Of a stretch of DNA of 64,000 bases, positions 11,801-26,800 are shown in pieces; within the stretch, counting starts at the first letter, position 1, and the number at the start of each line of letters is the position of its first letter. This DNA is from Phlebotomus papatasi. Its lineage: Eukaryota > Arthropoda > Insecta > Diptera > Psychodidae. Under the pieces are notes generated by a model that saw only the letters and a list, made by a program, of their open reading frames with translations, searched no databases and had not been told where the DNA came from. Location: contig NC_077223.1 of NCBI RefSeq assembly GCF_024763615.1, forward strand, positions 17,732,001 to 17,796,000, given 5' to 3'. A program made the translations under genes and the position numbers.

Positions 11801-14800
11801 TCAATTCAATTACACAATTCGTCTACACAGAAAAAAATATTTTGTAAAAATGTTCGTAAATGTTTATGAATTCCTACGGGGGAGTAACAAAATGCTTGTG
11901 AATCATATAACCCACAAACAAGTTCGTAAAAATTTGTATTTTTTCACAAACATTGTTCGTAAAATGCTCATTTGACGAACATTTTTTGTACTTTTACAAA
12001 TATTTGTTCGTAAATGTTCGTAAACACACAAAAAATGTTCGTAAAATTTTGTCATTTGTTCGTAAATTTTCGTAAAATATTCGTAAGATAAACAAAAATT
12101 TGCGAACAAATGACAAAATTTTACAAACATTTTTTGTGTGTTTACGAACATTTACGAACAAATGTTTGTGAAAAAGTACAAACTTTTACGAACATGTTTG
12201 TGGGTTATACGATTCACGAGCATTTTGTAACTCCCCCATAGGAATTCACAAACATTTACGAAAATTTTTACAAAATATTTTTTTCTGTGTACACAGAAAA
12301 TATTGTAAAATTGTTCGTAAATTGATCGTACTAGGAACTTGTGAAATGCTCGTCAATCATGTAACCAACTAAAAGATCCGTAAAAATTTGTACTTTTTTT
12401 TTTACAAACATTGTTCGAAACATGATCCCTTGATGGGTACTTTTTTCTTTTACAAACATTTGTTGGTACATTTTCGTCCAACTGGCAAAACTTAACGAAC
12501 AAATGACAAAATTTGTTACGAACATTTTAACGAACAAATTTTTGTAAAAGAAGAAAAATATCAAGTGATCAATTTACGAACAATGTTTGTGAAAAAGTAC
12601 AAAGTCTTTAGTGGATTACATGTTTTACGAGGATATCGTAAGAATCCAGCAAGAATTAACAAAAATTTACAAACAATTTTACAAAATACTTTTTGTGTGT
12701 AACATTAAATGCTGCAAATACACCTTTTTGATCCTGATTTTGGAAATGTCCTTCAAATGATAAATCGACTTATTTGAAGGATACTTTGGCAATAAATAGA
12801 TACAAGGCACTGGAATCTTTTCAGTGCATGCGAAGGATTAAATAAAAACGGTCGGTTAAACCATGGGATACACTGTAATGCCGAATATAAAAACAAGAAA
12901 CAAACTTGAGCATTACTGATTTAAAAGGGACTGACTAACAATTTGTTTGTAACGGCTCAGAATATCAGAATATCTCAGAATATCAGAAAAAATTCATTAA
13001 ATCAAAATTCGCACATCTCTTTCTTCCTTTTTTTATGCCGGGAGGCATAAAAAATAATTTTGTCCAAATCAATTGAGAAAAATATCCTCCAAAGATGCTG
13101 AACCTTTTTTCAGAAGAATAGATCATCCATTCAGCAATAACTTTTTGATCATTTCCTTTCCGATTTGGAATGTCTTTAGAATTTTTTTTTTTTTTTGATT
13201 TTCGAAGATCAGAGAGGACTTTGACACCGTTGTATGCTCGAATATACAATACAAATACGATACAATATTTGAAACTATTGAAATTAAACTATTGAAAATA
13301 TTGACAATTCAACCTGTGACAATATTTTGACTTGTCAATAACATTGAAAAAATGTTTAAAGTACATAAGGTAAAGTACCCTTACTCGACGGGGTTCCTCT
13401 ATTCGACCGGTGGGTCAATTTTTGAATATTTGATGGTGAATTTCATCAATTTCTATGAATTTGTCACTGATTCGTATTATTTAAAGAATAATTGACCTAT
13501 TAATGTTAGATCATACACAAAATATTATAGCAAATATAATTAAATTGAATAAATAAATCTACCGGTCGAATAGAGGAACCGGTCGAATAAAGGGTACTTT
13601 ACCTTATACCGAATAAGGTAAACTTCTAGTGGATTTTCGAACAAATTTGAATGGGCTTTGTTTTTTTCGAAAGTCTATTAGATTGATAGGGATCATTCCG
13701 ATGCAAAACCTAAATGTTGATAAGATCTAATGAGCTCATTTTACTGCTCGAACTCAAAGAGAGAGCTGTTATATAATCGTCTGTTTTTTCAACTTTTTAC
13801 TGTTCTGGAGCTTATACGGTAAGATATATCGACTTCCAGTTTTCGATGACCCCCAATAAAAAAATAATATCTCTCGACGTTTTTTCCCCTCCCCACCCCT
13901 CCCCCTTCTATCCACTCCAAAACCATGTTTTTTCGGTTTTCTCAAAATTGGCCCAAGCTTTTTCAATGATTTTCGGATATGTTTTAGAGGCAGTCCAAGC
14001 GAACATTTCGCCCAAGCATACCTATGACCGGAAAATTCGCCATTTTGAATTATTGAAGGTCAAAGGTCAAGCACTTTGGAAGGCTGATTTTTCAACCGAT
14101 TTGGTTAAATTTGGATTTTTTGGAGAGGTATTGAAATTTAAAACCCGGCTGCATCGGTCTCTATCGGTAATGAACCGGTTAAGTACCGATTTTTTGATTT
14201 TCAAATGCTTTTGTGATTTATGAATCAATTTGATCTCTAGTAGATCAGTAATACCAAAAGTGAGTTCGAGCATTCCGCAAAGCTGGGACGCTTTGCCATC
14301 TCTTTTTTTTTTTTAAATATCTTTAGGAAAAACCTTGCATTATGGGTTTGAAGGGGAATGAGGGATCAAGCCTCGTATTCCCTAGGACATTTTCTTTTAT
14401 AAAGAGAAAGCTTCATTGAAAACCCAAGCAGTTAATCTCTAACCGTTTAGCCACCCTAGAATTCTGATCTGCGACTATTGCTTATAACACAAATGCTTTA
14501 GCTTTAAATCCTGCATTAGGAGGACAAGTCTAATAAAGACAACAAGAAAAGAAATCAAGGAAATTTCTTCCCCGGCAAATCACCATCCGAAGGCATTGAA
14601 AAATACCTGCACGAAATATTTGGATTTGACGCTTTATCATCTTTATAAATATCATTCATATTCTCATGTGAATTTCTTCTTTTTCTCTCTATCAACTCGT
14701 GGGTGTTTTTTGGGGTTTTGTGTAAAGATGTATCTCCAAGACAATTCGACAAATCAGTCGAATGATATCAACACCATCAGCCCAGAGGCAAGTTTTATGT

Positions 14801-17800
14801 GTGATAAAAAAATGTGCGAATAAAAAACTATTGTGCATAGAGAAAATTTACAAAAAAAAAATTTGAGAAACAAGCACCTCATTAGTTGGAATTATTGTGA
14901 GAAAATGCAATGTCCGTCAAGAAGAGTTTTCCAATGTAGCAATTTTTGCAATTAATGTGTAAACACTGTACTTATCTAACTTATTACTGAGAGACTTACC
15001 TCAGATTTTTTTGTCTGTAATTTTTCAGCATGGAGTCGCTGTGGAAATTGTTAGAGTTCTTCCAGAAAGTCCTCCACCTCAGTTGACAAACATCTTCTGT
15101 GCTGCCGATGAAAATCGTCAGAATGATGTGGTAAGTAATATCTACAGAAAAAAAATGAGGAAAAACTCGTAGAGCAAACTGCCTACTAATTCACAAAATG
15201 TGAAAATTTTGTCGTAAAACACATATTTTTATATATATTTTTTATATTTAAACTATAACTAAAGCTTTTTTTTAAGTTTTACGGGCCTCTGTTTCTGAAA
15301 CATGATTTTTTCTAGTTTTATTTTCAATAAATTTGGCATTGTGGTCGATCTAATTGTCTGTTTTGATGAGATTTTGTAATTTTGGAAAGGTTTTAAAATT
15401 ATGTGTAACTTTTCTAAACAGCCTAAGTTTCAAAATTTGCCACAAGAGGTTGTTTCAGTTTAATTCTGAAGTACAGTAGACTCTCGCTAATTCGGCTCTT
15501 TTAAGATCGGGCTACTTTTTAATTCGGGCAGCGGTTATTCTTCCATTTAAAATGTATTGGATCGTAAGAAAATACTCAAACCAGTAGGTCGATTCTGAAC
15601 ATCTTTTGGTAAGATAAAATATATATCTTTATACACGTACACAGAATTTGTTTGACTGTATGCGTGAAAATTCAAGTTGCGAAAGTGTGCGAATAGCAAC
15701 AGCACCACACGTAGTAAACGAAATGTACTTTTTTCTGTGTCTGTGATAAAAAAATGATCCTCGAAGAAATCCCGCGAAAAACGACAGTAAGGTTATTTTC
15801 TTTTCAATTGAATACAAAAATACGTGCAATTTTGTTTTAATTATTCATTCTTATAGCGACGCATTATAAATGACGAAAAGCAGAATCTTCGTAAATTTTA
15901 TTGATGAGTGTTAGAGGTCTACTACAAAAATTACCGAAATTACCAAATTCAATATTATTTCCCGCAAAATTTTCCTTGAAGTGACAGTGGCGCCACTCTC
16001 AAAATTTCTTAACGAAAGAAACTGATTTTAAATTAGCGGGAAAAGATAATTTAAAATCTATCTTACTTACTCTTGAGGAGGTATGAAGACTTTTTCTTTG
16101 CAAATAAAAACTGTTTATTTTAAAAATAAAGTTACGAAAAGTATGTTTTTTGTTAAATATGAGTTACTTACGAAAAAAAACATAACATTGCATTTTTTTC
16201 TATATTTATTTAAAAATAGAGTGATTGCTTCTAAATCCTTGAAACTAAAAAACTTTGACTTCGGTTTAGTATAAAGTTTTTATATTTGCTTTATTTTGTT
16301 TCAGTTATTTAAAAACAAATCTTTGTAATGTCATATGTATATTTATTAAAAGATTTTAAATACTTTTTTAAATCATTTTTGTTTCACAGTTAAGTATGAA
16401 AAATGATGTGGATTAAAATTACCATGAGCGTATTTTACTTATATCATTAATCATTGCTGTATATTTAAAAAATTGCCTTCAAATACTGGCAAGAAAATTT
16501 AAATTAAACTTTACTGTCAGTAAAGTGCAAAATATTTAAAAAAAAAAAGCTACATTTTAAAAGCTAAACTACTTTTGAAGTGATATGAATCGATGATTAG
16601 CTTATTAAAATGCTACTTTTTGAAGTTTATATTTGTCTTCAAAAACGCATTATAACACTTAATTTAGTAAGTATATAAATCTAACCATACATAGTATAAA
16701 CAATTTCCAGTGTTGAACTTAGAAAAAATAAAACGTAAAACGATGATTTTTATTAAACTAAAAAGTTCATATTTGAAACGATAATCGTTGTAAAATTCAA
16801 CTTTCAATTGAAAAATGAGTTCTTTACGACGATTAAGTATTCCTCGAATATTACTATGGTAAATAATTTACTTATTTTACACGCGATATTTGGAATATAT
16901 TTTTAAGTGCCGCGCTGTTCCAATGTCATGCTCATATAATTTTATTTTACAAAGTCTATTTTGTAATGAATTTTCAAGATTTTAAAAAGAAAGATCTTTT
17001 TCTATGGCACCGCTCAAAAATGAATTGTTAATTGTAGTTACAATTAGGAAAACATTATAAGAATTTTTAAACGCATTATTCATCATCTAATAAAACTTTA
17101 TAAAACTAAATCTAATAAACCACTAAATTAATTAAATATCACATTCAGTAATAACACGTTTAGTGGATGGGCAGATCGAGAAATGCTATTTTATATCAAT
17201 ATCTACAATATCCATATTTTATTCCATATAATTGTCGGAAATAATAACAAGTAAAAATTATAGAAGCCAATTTCTCTCCTAGAATTTAACGGTTATAATT
17301 TGAAAACCGTGAGCCACTTCCCCTCTGTATAAGGGGAAGGGAAACAGAGTGTTCTCACAGAGGAGAGAAAGTGTCAGCAAACGGGAGAATTTGGCATATG
17401 AGACTCCGAATTCTGCCCTTAGAGGTGAATATGGGTTATCCCAGGTTCCACAGTAGCAGAAAATGGAACAGAAAATAATTAAATCTATATTTTTTGCAAT
17501 GTTAATGTTCATTGTTTACTTTTTTTTGAAAATCGTTGAGTTCGTCAAATTTTATGTTCGGGTTACCATCGAATTTTCTCGGCTACACTTTCGGAATATT
17601 CACACATACATTTACATCTTTAACGAAAATTATCTTTTATCTTACCAAAAAGATGTTCAGAATTGACCTCCAGAGTTTAAAAAAAAACTCATAATAAATT
17701 CAAGTTTAAATAAATAATCAGGACACTGTACAAAAATGATATAGTGCAAGAACCCGTTAGATTCTATCAATTTTTAGAGTTCAAGTAACCAATGTAAATC

Positions 17801-20800
17801 TCTTCGTAACAATTTTCATTCATAATAGTTTAATGCTTGAATGATTTATGCAGAAAAGCATCTTATTATTGTGCTTCTTCCCATCTCTCTCTTTCTCTTG
17901 AAGACAATTACAATGGATTGTGAATGCACACCTGTGCTGCAGGTGAAAGCCTTCCGACAGAAGTCAGGCAAAGTGGAGACGTCCCACTACAAAGCGACCG
18001 TATCACGTTTCCGGGGACGTCTTACCACAAAGATGGATTACTATAAATTGAATGGAGAGATGCGCACTGAGGGCTATCCTGATATTCGCATCGGTCTCAA
18101 TAGTATTGGGGCCATTAAAGGGGCCACTGATGATGAGACTCACTTGCAGGAAGTTGTCACGGAAATTCTCATCAATGCCATTCGCACCACGATCTATCCC
18201 GTTGATTTCTCCATCTACTCTACATGCCCTCGACCGCTAGAGCCCGAACCTGTTGAGTTACCCCTCAACTATCCCATTCACTACGACTCTCTGGCTACAA
18301 ATATGGAACATCTCAATGATGCTCGGGTCCAACAGAGTGCAGGAAATGGCGTAGTGTCCACGGGAAGGCGTCTGTTGGTGAAAGTTCTGAAAGGTGATGG
18401 CCTATCTGTGGCTAAGGATCCCTTCTGTGTGGTAGAAATGGATGAACCACCGCAGAAGAATCAAACGGGAGTGCGTCAGGGTGCTAATCCCTTCTGGGAT
18501 GAACATTTTCTCTTGTAAGTTTTCCAATATTGGTAAATCTTTCGGAGATTTTCATTGCAAAAACTTATTAAATTGCTTTTAAACTTTTTAGCGATTTGTC
18601 ACCCCAATCTGCGGAAATCCTATTTGAAGTCTACGATCGAGCTACAACAAATGCAGAGGGACAATCAAAGTTTCTCGGATTGGGTCTTGTGGGAATTGAC
18701 GAATTGTCTGTGGGACCGGCCTCGTCGCAAATTCTTACCCTTCAGCCGCGTCCCTATGAATCTGAGGCTGTCAGTGGAGCAATAACAGTTGAGGTGAGTT
18801 AATTAAATCTATTTCAGTTTTTATCGCTTCCCTCGCTTCCTATTACCGTAGATGCGGGTAACTTTGAACTCGGAAGGTGACTTTGCCCTCCTGATTTTCG
18901 CAAGCTTTGCTTTAATTCTAGAACTCAAGGATGCTTCAATGACCATAAGGGCACTTGTCGATGGTCTAAAAATCATCCTTAAATGCAATATAACTAAAGC
19001 TTACGATCAGGAGTGCAAAAGTATAAGTATAGTAACTTTTCTTGCAAATAAGCAACTTTTGAATAATTTTTTGAAAGACAAAATTCTCATTCAGATAAGA
19101 ATTATCTTCCAGTTCTGAGCTAAGGGAATACATTTCTTATCTGGTACCTAGGTATTTTTTTAGTCTATACGAGCGCCCATAATAACACGAATCAAATTGT
19201 CACAAATTACCCCATGTCTGTTAATATTTACTCCATAATTTTCAAGAAATTTTACAAAATAAACTATCAGATGGTTTAGCATTAGAGAGCTCTATAAGGT
19301 TTATTGGGAGAAGATCTTGAAGAGTAAAAAGAAAATTCAGGGACCTATTTGAAGAGATTAAAAATTCAAACGTACTAAAAAATAATGGCAAATGAAAAAC
19401 AGTTTTAATAAGTTACAGATATTCTGAAAAAAAGAATATTTATATTGTATGGAATAGTCCACTGCGTCTCAAACTGCTCGCGTCTCAAACATGCAGGACG
19501 TTCCGTATCTATCTATGTATCATTTAGTTTAAAAGAGATTTCTACTATTTCTCAAATTTTTCATAATTTTCATGATCAACTGTTTTTTTTGGATTGTTAG
19601 GGCAGAATCACATTGACAGTAAAATGCTCACCGTCACCGTCAAAGCCCTCACCGTATTTCGTTGATTTACGCATTTTCATTGCAATTCTTACGCAAATTT
19701 TCCATTACGATATTACCTTGTCTCATACTCGGTGGCACTAGGTGAAAATAATTTAAGAAAATTGAAGAAATAAAGCGAAAATGCGATAAACGGTGAGCAA
19801 AAAAGAACTGTAGGATTTTTTTGCTACAGTTTTTCGTACAGTTTTTTTGCTCACCGTTTATCGCATTTTCGCTTTATTTATTCAATTTTCTTATACTATT
19901 TTCACCTAGTGCCACCGAGTATGAGATAATGTAACACGGTAATTGAGAATTTGCGTAAAAATTACAATGAAAATGCGTAAATCAATGAAATACGGTGAGG
20001 GCTTTGACGGTGACGGTGAGCATTTTACGGTCAATGTGATTCTGCCCTTAATCATTTAGTTGTATGTTCGTATCGAGATTCTCATCGTTAATATTTAAAA
20101 AAAAAATACTATGATTATCTTGTGTAATGGTATTAATACGATTGGTGTAGTAATACTATTAACTATGGTTGTAGTAAGAATTTCACGTTTAACCGAAAGT
20201 TGTTAAACCATAATCATTGTAAAAATCATTTTTCGACTGAAAGATGAATTGGAAATACTACTACAGTAGACTCTCACTCAATCGGCTCTTTTTCAATCGG
20301 GCGAAAAATTTTGTTGACAATTTTCACGTTTAATTATGAAGCTAATTTTCTCAAATTCGCTGTAGTTCTTCCTATTTTATCGTGATTCTTTATAATTGAG
20401 CGGTTTTTGTGGAATTTACAAAGGCTTTGACGCCTAAATCTATCGATAAACCGGATGACATTTTGCCCCAAATGCCCAATTGAGAGAGAGAGTCTACTGT
20501 ATACGATAATCGTATTACGCCCATTACAAAAGATAATTACAAGTAGGATTTTTTACCACCAAAAATTACAATGATTATCTTTTTATTTTTAAGAATAATG
20601 GTGATGTTAACTTGTTTTTACTTTAAGGAATAATTTAATGACTGGAATAATGAGAAAAACTAATTTTGTTATGGGTTTCCGATGACCAATTGAGATGCTA
20701 GAGCATAAGGGGCCTATCATGTATGCATTTTCTTATTAAAATAGACCACTGCTTCGGTGAGCGACAGAATTGTGACTCAAATGTTTAAAATGTTTAATAA

Positions 20801-23800
20801 TATTTGGAAGTAAATTATATTGCTTAAATTTAGATTTAACTCTTACATCATTTAGACCTCTGGATACTCAAAAAAAAAACAGATTTTTTTTTAGTTATTT
20901 AGAATTAACAAATATTTTGATTTTTGTGGATGTAAAGTGGAAGAATTTCCAAATTTAAGATAATTTTTGTAAATACTGAAATCAACCTTAATCAGGGCAG
21001 AGCATTCTCATACATTTTCCGTACAAAAATGCGGTATATTTTTTCTTAAGTGGTTTTTTTAGTTTTGGTATAAAACTAAATGCAATCATTATAAAACTTT
21101 TACCAAATGAAAGAGTATCTAATGTTATGTTATTAGCACAAAATTTATAATGATTCCACGAGGATAATAGTTCCTAAAACCTTTAGGAAAAATACGTAAA
21201 ATTTGCAATTCGCTAATTCATAAAATTCGCAATTTTTTAAATTTTTCAAAAAAATTTTCTATCTGTATAGGATAAATGTCCTAATTCAAAACCATTTCCA
21301 GATGCTTTAACTTTAACAGAAGATTCAACACATTAAGTTCATATTTTTTTCTGAAGAGAATTACATAAATTTGCTCCTTGACTCTTCTAGAATGTTACTG
21401 TTTAGTGAAAATTCTTTAGATATAATTTGAAAACTTCTTAAATACAAGAAAAATACGCGAGTGTAAAATGCTTCTATTGGAAACATATTAATCCAAATGG
21501 AGACAAGGGAAAGTTTCTAATTGGAGACAAACAGTATAAGTGAAACCGCGACGAAAGGCTTCCCAAACCTTGTTGAATTGCTCCTGAGTGCAGGATTTGT
21601 TCTTATTCCTGGTCTAAAACTATAAGAAAATCTCTCCAAAAAATCATATTTCCGGGGTTTCCTCCTGTTAAAGCTTTTGCAGACACTTCAGAAAAAACCC
21701 TTTCTGTTCACGAAATTGGTAATTATTTCATTTGAAAACTTCACGTACCGTTAACAATAAAGATTAGCACTTAATTTAACTAAAATTAGCCAGAAATATG
21801 ACATAAATATTAAGCAAAACGAATAAACAACAGTCACCTCATTGTGTTTTTCATTGGAAAACATGGTCGATCGATGAAAAATTCTATGGAGAAAAGGTAG
21901 ACTTTTAATTTTTCTGAGAAATAAACAAATTAGAATTTGTAAATATGAATGGATATTCGCTTTATTTGGAGCAAAATTAGCTAAATAATGAAACTGAGGT
22001 ATAAAAAATATATAAATATAGTAATTAAGTACTGTATTTATCATGAAAACAGTGACGTTTCCATTTGGAGTAGCGAAAAATTTCCATTTGAAGCAGGTTT
22101 TGAATTAGCTTAATTTACCCTAACACCTGTAAAATTTTAAATTCAATAAAAATATATTCTCTGTATATGCGGCTACCATTTCGTGTTATATTTATTTTTG
22201 TGGGATCTAAAGCTTAAAAATTATAAAGAATTTAGGAAAAATATACCATTTGTGAATTAAAATGCTCCATCCGTTAGTTAGTCATCCTAGACTTTAATAC
22301 ACTTTTTAAATGTGTTTTTTTTTCGGCAGAGAATATTTTATCAGTCTTGCAAAGTTAGTCCTAAATTATCAGAATTTTCAAGTTCTCTTTATCTATATTT
22401 TGCATTAGATCTTTAAAAGATAAGTATATCATATTTTCATTTTATAACTTTTTAAGAAAAAAATTGGATATACGCGATATACGAGATATTTGTAATCCAA
22501 ACTTAGATATTACTCTTTTGTGATTTTCCCTAAGCAATTCAACGTTTTTTAACAAAAATTACTGCCATTGTATATGTAGATACCTTTATTGAGCACCTAA
22601 ACTTTTGAAAAAGGTTAAATGAAATTGGTTGGGAAGAGTTAAACACCATAGGTACAAGAGTAATTAAAGTTTAGTCAAGTCTTGACTCGCCAAGAGCAAA
22701 TTCATTAGACTTATCAAATTTTATCTCATTCCAGTTTGTTTTCATTGATGGAGCTGAAATTCCCGCAGGACGCCGACCGTACAAGTTGAAGAATGCCCTT
22801 AAGATCGACACCCACTCGCCATCATTCAATGGTAATTATTAAAAATCTTCTCAGCTATATATCTACCTTCCTTCTACTCTTGCACAACTTCTCAACTTCA
22901 ACCCCCAAAAAAAAACACAATTTGTCAAAGAAAACACCCTCCAATATCTTCGATTCACACGAAAATTGCTCTTCATCAGACACCAGCAACCAGAATGGGA
23001 ATAATGGGGACATCGTGGATACGGCCATCAAAGCCCTCGAAGGTGGAGCACTACACAATAATGGTCATCCCAACAAAAGCACCCTCATCATCCACAGTGT
23101 TCAGCGGGTGAGTGAATTTCCCAACAGGGCAGAATTTCTTTTCATTTTCCTCAGTGTTTTTTTGTTCTCCTGCCCTTCCACATTGATTTCTCACAGAGAA
23201 TGATAATATTTTTTAAATAATTTTTGCTCTCCTTTTTTTATTATTACTTTCATTTTCTTTGTATGTTTCTCTTGCAATTTCCCACTTCATAGCGGCAACC
23301 CATTCGGCCACTCTTTAAGGTAAATACGACAAAATTTTACCATTACTCATCCATTTGAGTCCTTTAAGTTTGTGTATTTTATGCTCTGAAGAAATTGTTC
23401 CAAGATAAAAAGTATGAGTATTATTTTTTGGGGAAAATAAAAAAAAATCAGATAATACTTTAACTTTTTAATTCAGCAAATTAGAAGTATCATAAGCGTA
23501 TAATGAGGAATTCTGCAAGCGCTGGAAGCAATTCAGAATAAATTCCTCAATTTCTTTATAAACACAATTTTTAATAACGTTTAATCTTTCTTCATGGACA
23601 TGGAAATGTATTAATCAGGGACTAATCACGTAACATTTCCAAAGAAAATTGACATAAAAATTAAAATTATTATATTTTAGTGTCTTTGTGAAAGAAATTG
23701 TGGGAAAAGCATATCTATTTTAGACCAAGAAAAGGAGATAACTTGCTTTTATTACTGCCACCTTATTAACCCTACAATTATTATTATTATTCTATTTTTT

Positions 23801-26800
23801 CTTTTTCACAAATTTACATGTTTTAATAGAGGTTTCTCAAGATATTCATAATGTTAAGCTTGACTATAACCTGTTGTGAATAATAAAAGAAAATAATTAT
23901 ATATAAGATAGTATAAAAGTAATAAAACGAGTTTATGATAAACAAATGAGCGAAAAAACCATGCGCGGAATAATTGTACAGTTTATTTGAAACAGTAACT
24001 CCTCCTTCCGTTTTTTTAGAAGTGATTTCATTTTGCTTAATTTAAATAAAGTTAAGAATGGGAATTTTAAAAGCAAGAATTTTATAAAGTAGAGTAAAAG
24101 CCATATTATTTGCATATAAAGCTTTTAATACAAAAGCGACAGAGAAAAAATATTTCGTAGAATTGTTTGTAAAATGTTTGTGAATTTATACTGGAGACTT
24201 ACGAAATGCTCGTAAATATTTCAAGCTACTGAAAAGTTTGTAAGTTTGTACATTTTTCACAAACATTGTTCGTGACATTATCACTTGACGAGCATTTTTT
24301 TCTTTAACAAACATTTGTTCCTAAATGTTCGAAAAACTTTGTCAGTTGTTCGTAAAGTTTTGTCAGACAAATAAAAATGTACGAATAATTGTTTGTAAAG
24401 GAATAAAAAAAATGTTTGTTAAGTGATCATGTTACGAACAATGTTTGTGAAAAAATACGAACTTTTTAGTGGGTTAGGGGGACGTGAGACACCTTTGAAA
24501 GTGGGACACCTTTGAAATTGGGATTTTTCTCCTATATTTAAGTGTAACTGAGCCATATCATAATGTAATTTAGCTTCTCAATCTATTTGTGTAGCTAAAT
24601 TATATCAGGGTAAGGCTGAATTTTATTTCAAAATAGGTGAAAAATCCCAATTTCAAAGGTTCCCCACTTTCAAAGGTGCTCCACTTCCCCCTATATGATT
24701 TACGAGCACTTTGTAAGTCGTTTTATTTCTTCAATTTTCTTATATAATTTTCACTTAGTGCCACCGAGTATGAGATAAGGTAATACGGTAACGGAGACTT
24801 TGCGTAAGAATTCCTATGTAAATGCGTAAATTAACGAAATACGGTGAGCATTTTACTGTCAATGTGATTCTACTCTTAACGCTCTGATTTCTTCACGAAA
24901 TCACATAAATTCTCGTATAATGTTCTAAGGAAAGGGCAAATAGGAGAAATAATAATAATAATAAATTTATTCAAGCTCTACATTTCCCCCCTTACCATGC
25001 GTCTGCCGCCGTCTTAGCGTTGTTAACCAGCCTCCGAAGCCAAACGGCAGAAATGCTTCTTCATTGGCTGTGTAATCTAAATAAAATATAAACCATCTTT
25101 CAAATCATATTTAATTGATTTTGTTTAATTTACGAACCATGATGAAATACTTTTGTAATCCATTCGAATTCTTTAGGGGAAAGTTGGCAAAGTTCGCACA
25201 GAGTAAACCTTCAAACGATGCAAATTTTCTCTTTGCTTGCGAAGAGCTCGTTTACCATTTCTCATCTCATCTCACGAGGTTAATAATTTTCCATCTTATG
25301 GCTAAAGAAAATTTGCTTCGTCAAGTGAATCTTCACTGTGTACGAACCATGCTTACATTCCCCTATTACATTTTTTATCGACTAAAAATATTTATTATAA
25401 TTCTTTTTTGACTTCAAAAGTACCAAAATATTCATTGTTTCTTATCTCGAACTTGGGTTTTATCTCATGTTTGATCATTCTGGAATTATCATAAGGTAAA
25501 GTGTCCTCAATTCGACCGGTTCCCCAATTCGACCGGTAGAGTTATTTATTCAATTTATTTATATTTGCACTAATATTTGGCGTATGATCTAACATTAATA
25601 GGTCAATTATTCCATCATAAACAAATACGAATCAGTGACAATTTTATAGAAATTCACCATTAAAACATTCAAATATTGACCCCCGGTCAAGTCGAGGAAC
25701 CGGTCGACTCCTCGAGAGCACTTTACCTTAATAACATAATAATTGAAAAACGGAAAATGATATAAAAATGCAATTTATTACATTTTTATCACCTGTTTGT
25801 TATTTTGTGCAGTTTGTCGTGCTCCATAGCGTTTTATTGTTTGTATTCACGTTTTATTGTTTATTGTCATGAATATCTTATGGGGAAAGTGTCCATGCTT
25901 CGTACGATCCCAAGCTTCGTAATGACAGTTTTTTTCTATGTTTTCTTAATAAATTTGAATCCGCAATAATATTTTAAAATGTTTTCACTAATTACTATCT
26001 AAATAATAATACCTAAAGTTTAATAATGAATTGAAAAGATAGAATTCAAAGTTTAAAATGTTGCTGTCTTAATCAGCAAGTTGTTGCCCACTTAATACTT
26101 TTATTTTTTAATTAAAAAAAAATCATCATGTTGAGTAAAAAATTAAATTTGTGTATTTATTTGAAAGTTAAGAGTTTAAAAATCTTCTCCAAAAAGTCAA
26201 TCATTTTAAGATACTTTAATAAATGTAGAAGATATTTCTATTATTTTGTCTTCCAGTGGCCCAAAAAAATAATAATATAAAACAATTTCTTCAGGCAAAA
26301 ATAAGATTAAACTTTACAAATTATTTTCCCAGTTTTCAGCTGCGAAAATTATGCTTTATTTTTTAGCATATATTTTGTTAGTATTATCAGCATATTTATA
26401 GAATACCGCATATTATTTTCTTTAATTTATTGCCAGTCCCATGTGTTTTATCTCTAATACACTCTGTGATTAAAATGTGATTGCATTGCGTGTTTTGAGG
26501 TGTTGCATTAACCGCTAGATGACTTTCTTAAGGTGGGATTAAACGATAAAGGCCAAATAGAATTGGATGAAAGTGCCCTAAATGATGATGTACAGGCTGT
26601 GGATGAGATTGTGGCCCAGACTGAGCCAAAGGATGAAGTAGATGAGGAAATTGTGACTCCAGTAAGTGAGAATGGTGATTTAGAAAATTCCTGTGCAACT
26701 GCCGCAACAGCCGAAGTACAATCAAATGGTCTCAATTCACCAGAAGATTTGGTAATTATTTGCTGATTTTCTTGGTGGCCTTTCTTTTGCCTCAATTGAC

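Larger units (their letters stand above)
10234..15028 (+). other. Gene 1 intron 3
   Basis: About 4.8 kb holding two adjacent ACACAGAAA foldbacks (11825-12700) and the AGGTAAAGT element (13368-13604). The stretch 10234-11824 shows only short ORFs without domains. A 125-codon + strand ORF at 13846-14223 has no recognisable domain. Confidence 0.6.
18794..22734 (+). other. Gene 1 intron 6
   Basis: About 3.9 kb with a full Harbinger-like MITE (19600) and a CAGTAGACTCTC element (20264). Near 18843 the words ACCGTAGATGCGGGTAAC and GGTGACTTTGCCCTC resemble the end of the element at 55665, so a fragment of that family may lie here. The stretch 20500-22734 holds nothing I can name. Confidence 0.6.
23320..26532 (+). 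other. Gene 1 intron 9
   Basis: About 3.2 kb. The first 800 bp show nothing I can name. It then carries a nested group of elements (24140-24878), a LINE 3' fragment (24950), an AGGTAAAGT MITE (25494) and half of a GGGGAAAGTG element (25893). Confidence 0.6.

Noticed and set aside
11903..12564. Phe/Tyr/Val-rich minus-strand ORFs
   Set aside because: Produced by the repeated TTCGTAAA words of the foldback elements.
13846..14223. 125-codon + strand ORF in gene 1 intron 3
   Set aside because: No recognisable domain, flanked by homopolymer and C-rich runs, no splice or promoter context. Possibly an unrecognised repeat.
14596..14823. Possible extra exon between gene 1 exons 3 and 4
   Set aside because: No good donor, and exons 3 and 4 already join in phase.
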